Under the pieces are notes generated by a model. The model had not been told where the DNA came from and made no database searches. It saw only the letters and a program-made list of their open reading frames with translations. Below are positions 7,545-15,497 of a stretch of DNA of 22,395 bases, piece after piece (position 1 is the stretch's first letter; every line of letters begins with the position of its first letter). Made by a program: the position numbers and the translations under genes. The stretch comes from Draconibacterium orientale. GTDB taxonomy: Bacteria > Bacteroidota > Bacteroidia > Bacteroidales > UBA12170. The stretch spans positions 1 to 22,395 of the forward strand of contig DYSK01000019.1 in assembly GCA_020718315.1 (NCBI GenBank). Reading direction: 5' to 3'.

Positions 7545-9815
7545 ATGGCGAAGACGACTAATTTTAATTACATTATCGATCCGGAAGCGGAAGCGCGATT
7601 GATCAAAAATAAATATCGTGCATTGATGAAAGCTTGGCGTCCTAAGGAAGCCACCAAAGAGCGCGATCGGAAATTGATAATGAAAGCGTTTAGAGTAGCC
7701 AGCGAAGCCCATCAGGGAATGCGTCGGAAAAGTGGAGAGCCTTATATTTTTCATCCGTTGGGAGTCGCTCTTATTTGTGTGAATGAAATTGGGCTTGGCA
7801 CAAAATCGATCATTAGTGCTTTGTTGCACGATGTTGTAGAAGATACCGATTATACACTCGACGATATCCGCTCCTTGTTTGGAGAAAAAATAGAGCAGAT
7901 TATACGCGGATTGACAAAGATGAAAGAGATTCTTGGCAGCCAACCGGTCGAATCTATGCAGGCCGAAAATTTTAAGCGCTTGCTTCTCACTCTTTCCGAC
8001 GATGTACGCGTAATCTTAATCAAAATGGCCGACCGATTGCACAATATGCGCACTTTGGAGGCGATGACAAAGGAAAAACAACTCAAAATTGCTTCCGAAA
8101 CTACTTTTCTTTACGCTCCTCTTGCCCACCGTTTGGGTTTGTATGCCGTCAAAAGCGAATTGGAGGATCTGGCATTAAGATATACCGATCCAGATGCCTT
8201 TCAAGCTGTCATCACTCACTTGAGAGATTCGAGTGCCGAACGAAAGAAGTTTATACGAAGTTTTGTTAAGCCCATCAAAACAGAATTAGACCGACAAGGA
8301 ATTAAGTACAGCATTGTTGATAGGGAAAAATCCATTTCTTCCATTTGGAATAAAATGAAAACCAAAGGAGTTCCTTTTAACGAAATATTTGATGTTTTTG
8401 CAGTTCGAATTATTATTGATACGCCAGTAGAAACGGAAAAAAGCGTTTGTCTGAATGTATATTCCATCGTTACGGATTATTATTTACCCAACCGACAACG
8501 TTTTAGAGATTGGATTTCGACACCAAAAGCCAATGGATATGAATCTTTACATACTACCGTGATGAGCAAATCCGGTAGGTGGGTTGAAGTGCAAATTCGA
8601 ACAGCCCGAATGGATGAGATAGCCGAAAAAGGGTATGCCGCCCATTGGAAATACAAATCGGACAATCCGAAAGTGGAAAGCGGTCTGGATAGCTGGTTGG
8701 AAAAAGTGCGCGAACTCTTACAAGGCAGCGAAGCAGATGCTTTGGACTTTATGAGCGACTTTAAGCTGAATTTATTTTCAAAAGAAATAATGGTTTTTAC
8801 ACCAAAAGGCGAGGTAAGAAATCTACCAATGGGAGCCACTGCGCTCGATTTCGCTTACAGCATTCATTCGGAAATTGGAAATAAATGCATCGCAGCAAAG
8901 GTGAACCACAAAGTTGTCCCTTTGGATTATGTATTGAACCAAGGCGACCAGGTGCAAATTTTAACCTCCGACACGCCTTCGTTTAGCGAAGAATGGTATG
9001 GATATTTAAAAACGGCCCGAGCCAAAAGCTGCTTGAAAGCCGCCCTCAAAGACGTGAAGAAAAAAGAGGCTGATAAAGGGAAAGAACAACTGACTGCCAT
9101 ATTTTCGACTTTAAAAATCGAAAACACCAAAGAAAACCGGCAAAAGTTATTTATTTATCTCAATTGTCAATCTAGGCAAGAGTTTTACATTAGAGTAGCA
9201 AGAGGAATTATAAACGAAAATACTGTTCGTGATTGCTTTCAGGTAATAGAAGGATTTAACTGGAAAAAATACGTTCCTTTTTGGCGCCCCAAACACGAAT
9301 TGAATAAAAACTTGCAGAATATTTTGCAAGAAGAAATAAATAGGAATCCGGACAATTTGTTGCTCGACAAAAACATCAAAGACATTAAATATGCTGTATC
9401 GTCGTGCTGCAATCCTATTCCCGGCGACGATGTGATCGGAATCAATTTGCCCGGCAAACCCATTCAGATTCACCGGACCAATTGCGATACGGCCATTTCT
9501 TTGATGTCGACATTTGGCAATCAGATCATCAAAGCAAAATGGAATGCAGGAGAAAGTATTGGATTTTTGGCCGGGATAAAATTAAGCGGCAAAGATTCTT
9601 TCGGATTAATTGCCTCTATTGTGAGTGTCATCACCAAAGAATACAACATCAATATCCGAACTTTCCATATTCGTAGTTCAGGCGGAACAGCCAGTGGAAC
9701 AATTACGCTGTATGTTTCGAACAACAATACTTTAAAGAAGTTAATTAAAAATATCAATTCCATTCAAGGAATTATTTCGGCAGAGCGAATAGACGAGATT
9801 AAAGATTACCATTGA
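7545..9815 (+). CDS. Bifunctional (p)ppGpp synthetase/hydrolase (RelA/SpoT family)
   Basis: 756 residues from ATG 7545; an in-frame TTG at 7527 falls inside the -7 box and is rejected. Makes and degrades the stringent-response alarmone. Domains in order: HD hydrolase (about 45-200) with intact H56, HD95-96, ED99-100 and D163, so hydrolysis is predicted to be active; synthetase (about 235-370) with FDVFAVRIII, YESLHTTV and VEVQIRTARMDEIAE; TGS (about 415-475, MVFTPKGEVRNLPMGATALD); a helical/CC region with SSCCNPIPGDD; and a C-terminal ACT domain (about 675-750). This is the long Rel/SpoT layout, and both active sites look complete. The gene is divergent from tatD and its last 17 bases overlap the 3' end of the opposite-strand rluA-type gene. 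Confidence 0.95.
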   Translation: MAKTTNFNYIIDPEAEARLIKNKYRALMKAWRPKEATKERDRKLIMKAFRVASEAHQGMRRKSGEPYIFHPLGVALICVNEIGLGTKSIISALLHDVVEDTDYTLDDIRSLFGEKIEQIIRGLTKMKEILGSQPVESMQAENFKRLLLTLSDDVRVILIKMADRLHNMRTLEAMTKEKQLKIASETTFLYAPLAHRLGLYAVKSELEDLALRYTDPDAFQAVITHLRDSSAERKKFIRSFVKPIKTELDRQGIKYSIVDREKSISSIWNKMKTKGVPFNEIFDVFAVRIIIDTPVETEKSVCLNVYSIVTDYYLPNRQRFRDWISTPKANGYESLHTTVMSKSGRWVEVQIRTARMDEIAEKGYAAHWKYKSDNPKVESGLDSWLEKVRELLQGSEADALDFMSDFKLNLFSKEIMVFTPKGEVRNLPMGATALDFAYSIHSEIGNKCIAAKVNHKVVPLDYVLNQGDQVQILTSDTPSFSEEWYGYLKTARAKSCLKAALKDVKKKEADKGKEQLTAIFSTLKIENTKENRQKLFIYLNCQSRQEFYIRVARGIINENTVRDCFQVIEGFNWKKYVPFWRPKHELNKNLQNILQEEINRNPDNLLLDKNIKDIKYAVSSCCNPIPGDDVIGINLPGKPIQIHRTNCDTAISLMSTFGNQIIKAKWNAGESIGFLAGIKLSGKDSFGLIASIVSVITKEYNINIRTFHIRSSGGTASGTITLYVSNNNTLKKLIKNINSIQGIISAERIDEIKDYH

Positions 9816-10512
9816 TCGATTTCCAAAAATAATTCCAAATGGGATCTTCGGGTGGTTTTGCCAAAAAGTGCATGGGCTCTTTTTTGACTGGATGTATAAA
9901 ATCGATGGAATAGGAATGTAAATGAATGGATAAGTCGTCGTTGGCCCGATCGAAACCGTATTTTACATCGCCTTTGACGATGCAGCCAATATGCGCCAAC
10001 TGACAACGAATTTGGTGATGACGACCACTCAACAATTCAATTTCTAGCAGATGGTATCGGTCGCTACTGAGCAAGTATTTGTATTTAAGTTCCGCTTTTT
10101 TTGCTCCTGTAGTTTTCTCGTTTACAACAAAAGATTTGTTTTTCTGCTCGTTCTTTTTAAGATAATTTTGTAACAGAGCCTCTGATTGTGGCGGTGCCTT
10201 TTGAACTACCGCCCAATATTTCTTACTCAATTCTCTGTTTTTGAAAAGCTCCGAAAGTCGCTTTCCGGCCTTGTCGGTTTTTGCAAATACAAGCAATCCG
10301 CTGGTTGGCCTATCGAGCCGATGAACCAGTCCCAAATATACATTGCCGGGTTTGTTGTATTTTTCTTTTAAATAGGCTTTCAGTATTGTAGTAAGAGGAA
10401 CATCGCCCGTTTTATCTTCTTGGGCAATTTGAGAGGGTTTTTTGTTGATAATTATCAGATGATTATCTTCATAAACAATAGCGATGTTGTATTTTTCTTC
10501 CAATGGGCTCAT
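9799..10512 (-). CDS. RluA-family RNA pseudouridine synthase
   Basis: 237 residues from the ATG whose first base is 10512; an upstream in-frame start at 10572 would lie within the PAP2 gene and adds 20 residues with no family match. The catalytic aspartate is D67 in VHRLDRPTSGLLVFAKT; LSGRHHQIRCQLAHIG and the terminal FIHPVKKEPMHFLAKPP are also family motifs. There is no N-terminal S4 RNA-binding domain, so this is the compact form. It converts a uridine in rRNA or tRNA to pseudouridine, but the target cannot be read from sequence. The start codon lies 1 base after the stop codon of the PAP2 gene, so the two are co-transcribed and probably translationally coupled. The 3' end overlaps rel by 17 bases on opposite strands. 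Confidence 0.93.
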   Translation of the reverse strand: MSPLEEKYNIAIVYEDNHLIIINKKPSQIAQEDKTGDVPLTTILKAYLKEKYNKPGNVYLGLVHRLDRPTSGLLVFAKTDKAGKRLSELFKNRELSKKYWAVVQKAPPQSEALLQNYLKKNEQKNKSFVVNEKTTGAKKAELKYKYLLSSDRYHLLEIELLSGRHHQIRCQLAHIGCIVKGDVKYGFDRANDDLSIHLHSYSIDFIHPVKKEPMHFLAKPPEDPIWNYFWKSINGNL

Positions 10513-10513
10513 T

Positions 10514-11092
10514 TCAGCATTGTTTTGAAAAACAGGAATATTTTCTAAATATTTTGTAAGCCCAAACAACAATCCAAGCCAGAGAAACGCCTAAAACAGC
10601 GCCTACAATTACATCTCCGGGATAATGAACACCCAAATATATTCGGCTGTAAGCGACCGCAAAAGCCCATCCAAATAAAACAAAGGGCAAGAATTTGTAT
10701 GTCGATCTTAAGAAATAGGACAAGAAAAATGCCAAGGCAAAACTATTTGCCGCATGCGAACTTACAAAACCATAGTTTCCTCCTCGGTATCCGTTTAAAG
10801 TGTAAACCTGATCCTGTATTGCGGGCGAATGACTCGGGCGCGGCCTTGCCACCAAATCCTTAATAAATCCGGAAGCTTGATCAGAAAGAGCAATCAAAAT
10901 GGCGAGGCTTAGAATCAATGCAATGGATTCCCAACCATATTTTCGCACAAGCAAAAACAACAACACCAAATAGAATGGTGCCCATATTATTTTGTTGCTC
11001 AACCACCACATTATGAAATCGAAAAAGCCGTTATGAATGCCATTTAAAAGCAAAAACAAGTGCTTATCCCATTCCGGCAAGAAATCGAACAT
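10514..11092 (-). CDS. PAP2-superfamily phosphatase, integral membrane
   Basis: 192 residues from the ATG with first base 11092; the frame is open 10 codons further (TTG region) into obgE, but the ATG just after obgE's stop fits better. It carries the three PAP2 active-site motifs: K78 with RP at 85-86 (KDLVARPRP), SSH at 111-113 (GFVSSHAANS, where PSGH is the commonest form), and SR...H156...D160 (SRIYLGVHYPGD). Several hydrophobic helices surround them. Members remove phosphate from membrane lipids such as undecaprenyl pyrophosphate or phosphatidic acid, so an envelope lipid-recycling role is likely but the substrate is not shown. Its start is 2 bases after the obgE stop and it is followed 1 base later by the rluA-type gene. 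A second PAP2 gene lies at the right edge of the window. Confidence 0.9.
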   Translation of the reverse strand: MFDFLPEWDKHLFLLLNGIHNGFFDFIMWWLSNKIIWAPFYLVLLFLLVRKYGWESIALILSLAILIALSDQASGFIKDLVARPRPSHSPAIQDQVYTLNGYRGGNYGFVSSHAANSFALAFFLSYFLRSTYKFLPFVLFGWAFAVAYSRIYLGVHYPGDVIVGAVLGVSLAWIVVWAYKIFRKYSCFSKQC

Positions 11093-11094
11093 GA

Positions 11095-12087
11095 TTAGTC
11101 GTTTTTGGTAAATAATGTCCAAATTTCATCTTTCAATTTGGTAAGTCCTTTTTGAGCAACCGACGAAATAAAAAGGTGAGGAATTCCAATAAGCTCTGCG
11201 CTTATCATTTCCTCTAACTCCCGATCGAGCAAATCCGATTTAGAAATGGCAAGCAATCTGTCTTTGTCTAAAAGTTCCGGATTAAATTGCCGCAATTCGT
11301 TGAGCAGGATTTCGTACTCTTTTAGAACATTGTCTGAAATTGCCGGAACTAAAAATAATAAAATTGCATTTCGCTCGATGTGGCGCAAAAAGCGCAATCC
11401 CAATCCTTTTCCTTCGTGCGCGCCTTCAATGATTCCAGGAATATCGGCCATAGCAAAAGATAAGTTGTCGCGGTAGCTAACAATTCCCAAATTGGGGACC
11501 AAGGTTGTAAAAGGATAATCGGCAATTTGAGGTTTGGCCGACGAAAGTACCGACAATAAGGTAGATTTTCCTGCATTTGGGAAACCAACCAATCCTACGT
11601 CGGCAAGAATTTTCAATTCCAACAAAATTTCCTTTTCTTCCATAGGTTCTCCCGGCTGGGCATAGTCGGGAGCTTGATGGGTGGATGTTTTGAAATGTTC
11701 GTTGCCCATTCCGCCTCTTCCGCCAGGCAAAAGAACGTGTCTTTCGCCATGTTCGATTACTTCGCAAAGAATTTCGCCGGTATTATAATCTTTACAGATA
11801 GTTCCCAACGGCAATTCGAGCAAGGAATCCAATCCGTCGGCGCCGGTGCTACATGCCGAACTTCCATTTTTCCCTTCCTCGGCATAAAGATGACGTGTAT
11901 AGCGCAAATGAAGCAATGTCCATAGGTTTTTGTTACCTACCACAATGATATCGCCTCCTTTTCCGCCATTTCCGCCATCGGGGCCGCCTTTGGCAATGTA
12001 TTTCTCTCTCCGAAAATGAACGGCTCCTGCGCCTCCTTTTCCGGAGCGACAGTATATTTTGATGTAATCGACGAAGTTTGAATTCAC
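11095..12087 (-). CDS. obgE: Obg-family GTPase
   Basis: 330 residues. Obg binds the 50S ribosomal subunit, acts late in its assembly and is linked to ppGpp signalling. The glycine-rich Obg fold covers about 1-158 (FVDYIKIYCRSGKGG, GGPDGGNGGKGGDII, LLPGGRGGMGN). The G domain follows: G1 GFPNAGKST (168-176), G2 TT (194-195), G3 DIPG (215-218), G4 SKSD (282-285, in place of the classical NKxD) and G5 SSV (308-310). The protein ends right after the G domain, so it lacks the C-terminal extension of longer Obg proteins. The gap to adk upstream is only 21 bases, so hpt-adk-obgE may be one unit. Confidence 0.96.
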   Translation of the reverse strand: MNSNFVDYIKIYCRSGKGGAGAVHFRREKYIAKGGPDGGNGGKGGDIIVVGNKNLWTLLHLRYTRHLYAEEGKNGSSACSTGADGLDSLLELPLGTICKDYNTGEILCEVIEHGERHVLLPGGRGGMGNEHFKTSTHQAPDYAQPGEPMEEKEILLELKILADVGLVGFPNAGKSTLLSVLSSAKPQIADYPFTTLVPNLGIVSYRDNLSFAMADIPGIIEGAHEGKGLGLRFLRHIERNAILLFLVPAISDNVLKEYEILLNELRQFNPELLDKDRLLAISKSDLLDRELEEMISAELIGIPHLFISSVAQKGLTKLKDEIWTLFTKND

Positions 12088-12108
12088 GGCTTTAAATTTT
12101 TAAATCAA

Positions 12109-13278
12109 TTAACGACTCTGCAATAATGCTTTATCCATTGTTTCAGTGAGTCGATCAAAAACTTCTTCATGCGATCCAAGCCCATCAACAATGGAAAATT
12201 TTCTTTGTTTTTCGTAATAGTCGCCAACGGATTTCGTTCTGTTCGTAAATTCGTCTAAACGATTAATAATAAGCTCCATACTTGCATCGTAAGAACGCTT
12301 GTTTTCGGTTTTTCCGCGCGCACTTAAGCGTTTAAAACATTCAAGAGTGGGTATTTCCATTCCAATTGCTACGCTAACGCTTTGGTTCAGTTTGAGCAAC
12401 AGCCCATCTAAAATATAGGCTTGAACAATGGTTCTCGGAAATCCTTTAAAAATAAATCCATTCGCGTCTGGGTGTTCATTGATGCGTCTTTCTATAAGAG
12501 TAATAGCTATTTCATCGGGTACTATTTCTCCTTTTTCCATAAATGGAGTGGCTCTTTTCCCTATTTCAGTATTCTTTTTTATTTCGGCCCTTAGCATTTT
12601 CCCTGTCGAGATATAAACAAGGTTGTATTTTTCGGCAAGCTTTAAAGCTTGAGTTCCTTTTCCGGAACCGGGAGGCCCATAAAGAACAACATTAATCCAA
12701 GTTTTACGCAAGGTTTGTTGAATAACCGTGGTTATAGACTGAAAAATCGTTTTGATATCTCCCAGTCCGTTAATCACTTGATATTTTCCTTTTGCATTGT
12801 AAAAATCGGCAACCGGTTTGGTTTTCTCGTCGTATTCGCGAAGTCGAAACTGAATAACGTCTTCATTATCGTCACTTCTTCCTGATAATTTTGCACGCTC
12901 CATCATTCTAGAAACAAGTTCTTGACGCGGAACTTCCAGGCTTATCATGCAGGTAAGTGTTGTTTTTAATCGAAGCATTAATCCATCGAGAATATAGGCT
13001 TGAACAGTAGTTCTTGGGAAACCGTCGAATAGAATTCCATTGGAAGTTGGCTCGTCAACAATTCTTTTTTCGATGAGTTGAACGATAATTTCGTCGGAGA
13101 CCAATCCTCCTTTTTCGATGACAGACTTGGCCAACAACCCAAGTTTAGAGCCATCGGCAATTTCTTGACGTAGCATATCTCCTGTTGAAATGTAGGTCAG
13201 TTTGTATTTCTCGAGCAACATTTTAGATTGCGTTCCTTTACCGGCACCGGGAGGTCCAAACAATGCAATATTTAACAT
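12109..13278 (-). CDS. adk: Tandem (two-domain) adenylate kinase
   Basis: 389 residues, about twice the normal 190. Adenylate kinase interconverts ATP + AMP and two ADP. Residues 1-190 form a complete kinase: P-loop GPPGAGKGT (8-16), STGDMLR (31-37), DGFPRT (85-90), and a short LID with GRSDD (133-137) and R145. Residues 195-389 repeat it: GPPGSGKGT (201-209), STGKMLR (224-230), KGFPRT (278-283), KRSYD (327-331) and R340. Both halves share the unusual VQAYILDGL after FPRT, pointing to internal duplication. The second half has D to K in TGD and in DGFPR, and D to Y in the LID motif, so its activity is doubtful. No stop or shift is visible between the halves. It lies 46 bases after hpt and 21 before obgE. 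Confidence 0.93.
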   Translation of the reverse strand: MLNIALFGPPGAGKGTQSKMLLEKYKLTYISTGDMLRQEIADGSKLGLLAKSVIEKGGLVSDEIIVQLIEKRIVDEPTSNGILFDGFPRTTVQAYILDGLMLRLKTTLTCMISLEVPRQELVSRMMERAKLSGRSDDNEDVIQFRLREYDEKTKPVADFYNAKGKYQVINGLGDIKTIFQSITTVIQQTLRKTWINVVLYGPPGSGKGTQALKLAEKYNLVYISTGKMLRAEIKKNTEIGKRATPFMEKGEIVPDEIAITLIERRINEHPDANGFIFKGFPRTIVQAYILDGLLLKLNQSVSVAIGMEIPTLECFKRLSARGKTENKRSYDASMELIINRLDEFTNRTKSVGDYYEKQRKFSIVDGLGSHEEVFDRLTETMDKALLQSR

Positions 13279-13324
13279 TTTAGCTGTTTTATAGTGATAG
13301 AATTTATTTGATGTTTGATGTGTC

Positions 13325-13861
13325 TTATTCGATAATTTTATAGATATCGGGCAAGTTTCTGCCTAATCCGTCGTAGTCCAAACCGTACCCTACAATAAAA
13401 TCATTGGGGATTTCCAGTCCGATATAATCAATGGTAAAGTCTTTTTCAAAAGCATTTGGTTTGAAAAGAAGCGTGGCAATTTTGACATCGGCAGCTTGCA
13501 AATGCATTAGTTTCTGAATGGTATTGTCCATAGTGATTCCCGTATCAATAATGTCTTCCACAACAATCACATACCGATTTGTCAAAGCTTCATCCAAACC
13601 AATCAGTTCGCGAACGATGTGAGTGGATTGTGTTCCGGCATAGGACGATAGCTTAACAAAACTGATTTCGCAGTCGATGTCTATTTTTTTAAGCAAATCA
13701 GACGCAAACATAAAAGCGCCGTTCAGTACAATTAAAAACAGCGGCTTTTTGCCATCGTAATCTCGGTTTATTTTATCGGCAACTACCTGAACGGCTTTAT
13801 CGATTTTGTCTGCTTCGATAGAAACAGAAAATTTTTTGTCGTGCAATTGAACTGTTTTCAT
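13325..13861 (-). CDS. hpt: Hypoxanthine phosphoribosyltransferase
   Basis: 178 residues from the ATG with first base 13861 (MKTVQLHDKKF); the frame stays open 24 codons upstream, but those codons are not conserved-looking and the chosen start fits family length. The enzyme salvages hypoxanthine (and often guanine) with PRPP to make IMP/GMP. The PRPP-binding loop is VIVVEDIIDTG (98-108, acidic pair E102 D103). LNGAFMFASDL (46-56) and KLSSYAGTQS (70-79) are further signatures, and the C-terminal GYGLDYDGLGRNLPDI (about 156-171) contacts the base. It lies upstream of adk, which fits a purine-nucleotide unit. Confidence 0.95.
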   Translation of the reverse strand: MKTVQLHDKKFSVSIEADKIDKAVQVVADKINRDYDGKKPLFLIVLNGAFMFASDLLKKIDIDCEISFVKLSSYAGTQSTHIVRELIGLDEALTNRYVIVVEDIIDTGITMDNTIQKLMHLQAADVKIATLLFKPNAFEKDFTIDYIGLEIPNDFIVGYGLDYDGLGRNLPDIYKIIE

Positions 13862-13969
13862 GCTGTGCTTTTTAAATAAATAAAATATTCTACCATTCGC
13901 TTTTAATGGGGAGCGATTTCGTAGAAATGTCAATTCCTGAGTCTAATAAAAACAGAATTAATAAGCGGT

Positions 13970-13977
13970 CAAAATTA
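13970..13977 (-). promoter_or_regulatory. Candidate -7 box for the hpt-adk-obgE unit
   Basis: Minus strand TAATTTTG matches TAnnTTTG exactly. It would give a leader of about 100 bases before hpt, which is long compared with other candidates here. No -33 TTTG at 19-21 bases was found. It lies in the 170-base gap (13862-14031) that separates hpt from the Sia-like unit; no terminator is clear in that gap. Confidence 0.35.
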
Positions 13978-14031
13978 TTAAAAAATTTTAGATTCTGAAA
14001 ATGAATTGAATAACAATGCTAAGAATAGTTC

Positions 14032-14565
14032 CTAAGCTCTTATTTCGGAAGTTTTCAGGGTGCGTGCGCGTTCTTTTTTGAGCAAACTCCGTTCAACCAA
14101 CGACTCAACCGGCTTGATTGAGAGCGCAATTAATCCTTTTATACTTAAGCTGATTAAAAAATTATTGTAGAATCTTTCTATCCAAGGTTCAATTAATGCT
14201 TCTGAGATAAGGAACAATGCCAAGGCAAAAACGAATACAAAAGTGGTTGCTCTACGGCCAATTTTTGCCTCTGTTAAATCGTTTATTGTTTTTTCTAGTT
14301 GAATATTTTTCTCCTGAATTTGCTGATTCATATTATTCAGCTCGTCATTGGTTTGATCGAGTTTGCGCTGCAATCGGTCGCTGATACGGGTAATCAATTT
14401 AACCTGATCGAGCAATTCGGCATAATTGGTGACAAGCGTTTTTAGTTCTGCTTTTGTTTCAGAAACAGATTTATCTTCTTCTTGAAGAAATTGAGTAGAT
14501 CGAGTTAAAAAAAAGGCTTCGTCAAGATAGATATCTTCCTTTTTTTCTTTATTGATTCGGGCCAT
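14032..14565 (-). CDS. Membrane-anchored coiled-coil protein, third gene of a SiaB/SiaC unit
   Basis: 177 residues, no enzymatic domain seen. Residues about 35-100 are a predicted long helix or coiled coil, with TRISDRLQRKLDQTNDEL (59-76) followed by NNMNQQIQEKNIQLEKTINDL. This resembles the signalling helices that precede GGDEF or cyclase domains. A clear membrane helix follows (about 107-124) and a second hydrophobic helix at about 136-151, then a basic tail ending in KKERARTLKTSEIRA. Its start is 3 bases after the siaC-like stop, so it is part of that operon. In the Pseudomonas system SiaC binds the helical stalk of the diguanylate cyclase SiaD. I infer that this protein offers a similar docking helix at the membrane without a GGDEF domain. 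Exact function unknown. Confidence 0.75.
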   Translation of the reverse strand: MARINKEKKEDIYLDEAFFLTRSTQFLQEEDKSVSETKAELKTLVTNYAELLDQVKLITRISDRLQRKLDQTNDELNNMNQQIQEKNIQLEKTINDLTEAKIGRRATTFVFVFALALFLISEALIEPWIERFYNNFLISLSIKGLIALSIKPVESLVERSLLKKERARTLKTSEIRA

Positions 14566-14568
14566 GTA

Positions 14569-14952
14569 TTATTCTTCCATTTCAGTATAAGTGAATTGAA
14601 GACCAGTAACATCTTCATAATCTTCACCTGTTTCCATCATTTCATCATCGCCTTCGTCGTAACACCATTCCACCGAAACTTCTTTCCCGGCTATTTCATT
14701 AATTTCCTTCAGTTTTTTCAGCACTTCCAGAATGTATTTGGACGAACTAGTGTTGAAATATTCCAAATAGACTTTGATTTTTGTTAAATCTAAGGCTACG
14801 GCAGTATATTCGTTGAGCCACTCTATAAGCGGATTGTAAAACTCAAAAGAATTTTCAGGTATGGAACGTCCACTCAATTCCAACATCCCACTGGCCGCAT
14901 TAAAATTTACTGACGGCGTTTGCTTGGTTCCGTTTAAAACTAATTCCTTCAT
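14569..14952 (-). CDS. siaC: SiaC-family regulatory phosphoprotein (DUF1987)
   Basis: 127 residues. Recognised from TPSVNFNAASGMLELSGRSI followed by PENSFEFYNPLIEWLNEY (together about 12-49) and YFNTSSSKYILEVLKKL (65-81), the hallmark of SiaC/DUF1987. In Pseudomonas aeruginosa SiaC is phosphorylated by SiaB on a threonine reported as T68, and only the unphosphorylated form binds and activates SiaD. Here the threonine in FNTSSSK is also residue 68. The C-terminus is acidic (EGDDEMMETGEDYED). The ATG overlaps the TGA of the upstream siaB-like gene (ATGA, 14952-14949), implying translational coupling and a matched dosage of kinase and substrate. Confidence 0.88.
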   Translation of the reverse strand: MKELVLNGTKQTPSVNFNAASGMLELSGRSIPENSFEFYNPLIEWLNEYTAVALDLTKIKVYLEYFNTSSSKYILEVLKKLKEINEIAGKEVSVEWCYDEGDDEMMETGEDYEDVTGLQFTYTEMEE

Positions 14953-15497
14953 TCCTTCTCCTTGTTTTTATTTATTTTAACTATAAAAGTAAATTTGGCC
15001 AATTCTTGGTCTATCGGGTCGTAAAAATATTCTAATTCATATCCCGATTTTCGGCGCATATCAATAAACCCTAAACCCGCCCCCCCTTTATTGGATAGCT
15101 GATTATTGGTTAGTACCTTACGATACAGCTCTTTCAATTCTTCAACAGAAAGGTTGTTGACAAAATTAAGCTTTTCTTCAATAATTTTAAAGTGCTTGGG
15201 GAATAAAAGATTCGATGTGATTATATAATAATACGATTCGTCTTCGCGAAAACTGAACTGTACTTTGCGCATTTCATCGTCGCTTTTTCCTTCCACCGTA
15301 AAGTCGCTGGTATGATGATAAAGATTCTGCAAAGCCTCCACGGCAATGTTAAATATTTTTTTTCGTGTCGAATTTCCAATTCCACCGGCTTGTGCTTTGG
15401 ATTCAACATCGTTTAATATCTCAACAACATTAAGTGAATCTATCAAACCGCTGAAGTGAACGATTTCTTGAGCTGTGGGTATTAGCATGGCTTCCAT
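14949..15497 (-). CDS. siaB: SiaB-family protein kinase (DUF6272)
   Basis: 182 residues with a GHKL-type ATPase fold: N-box-like IAVEALQNLYHH (51-62, E54 and N58) and G-box NKGGAGLGFIDM (136-147). No histidine-kinase dimerisation domain or anti-sigma helix is present. This, with the overlapping downstream siaC-like gene, identifies a SiaB-type kinase that phosphorylates SiaC on threonine. The start at 15497 gives MEAMLIPTAQ; an ATG three codons later is an equally possible start. It is the first gene of a three-gene unit and is divergent from the receiver/PPDK-like gene across 202 bases. No PP2C phosphatase (SiaA) gene is found in the window, so the counter-acting phosphatase must be elsewhere. 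Confidence 0.85.
   Translation of the reverse strand: MEAMLIPTAQEIVHFSGLIDSLNVVEILNDVESKAQAGGIGNSTRKKIFNIAVEALQNLYHHTSDFTVEGKSDDEMRKVQFSFREDESYYYIITSNLLFPKHFKIIEEKLNFVNNLSVEELKELYRKVLTNNQLSNKGGAGLGFIDMRRKSGYELEYFYDPIDQELAKFTFIVKINKNKEKE

Noticed and set aside
12109..13278. Two separate adk genes joined by a sequencing error
   Set aside because: The frame is continuous with a plausible linker (about residues 186-195) and no stop, start or shift signal between the halves; a real fusion is the simpler reading.
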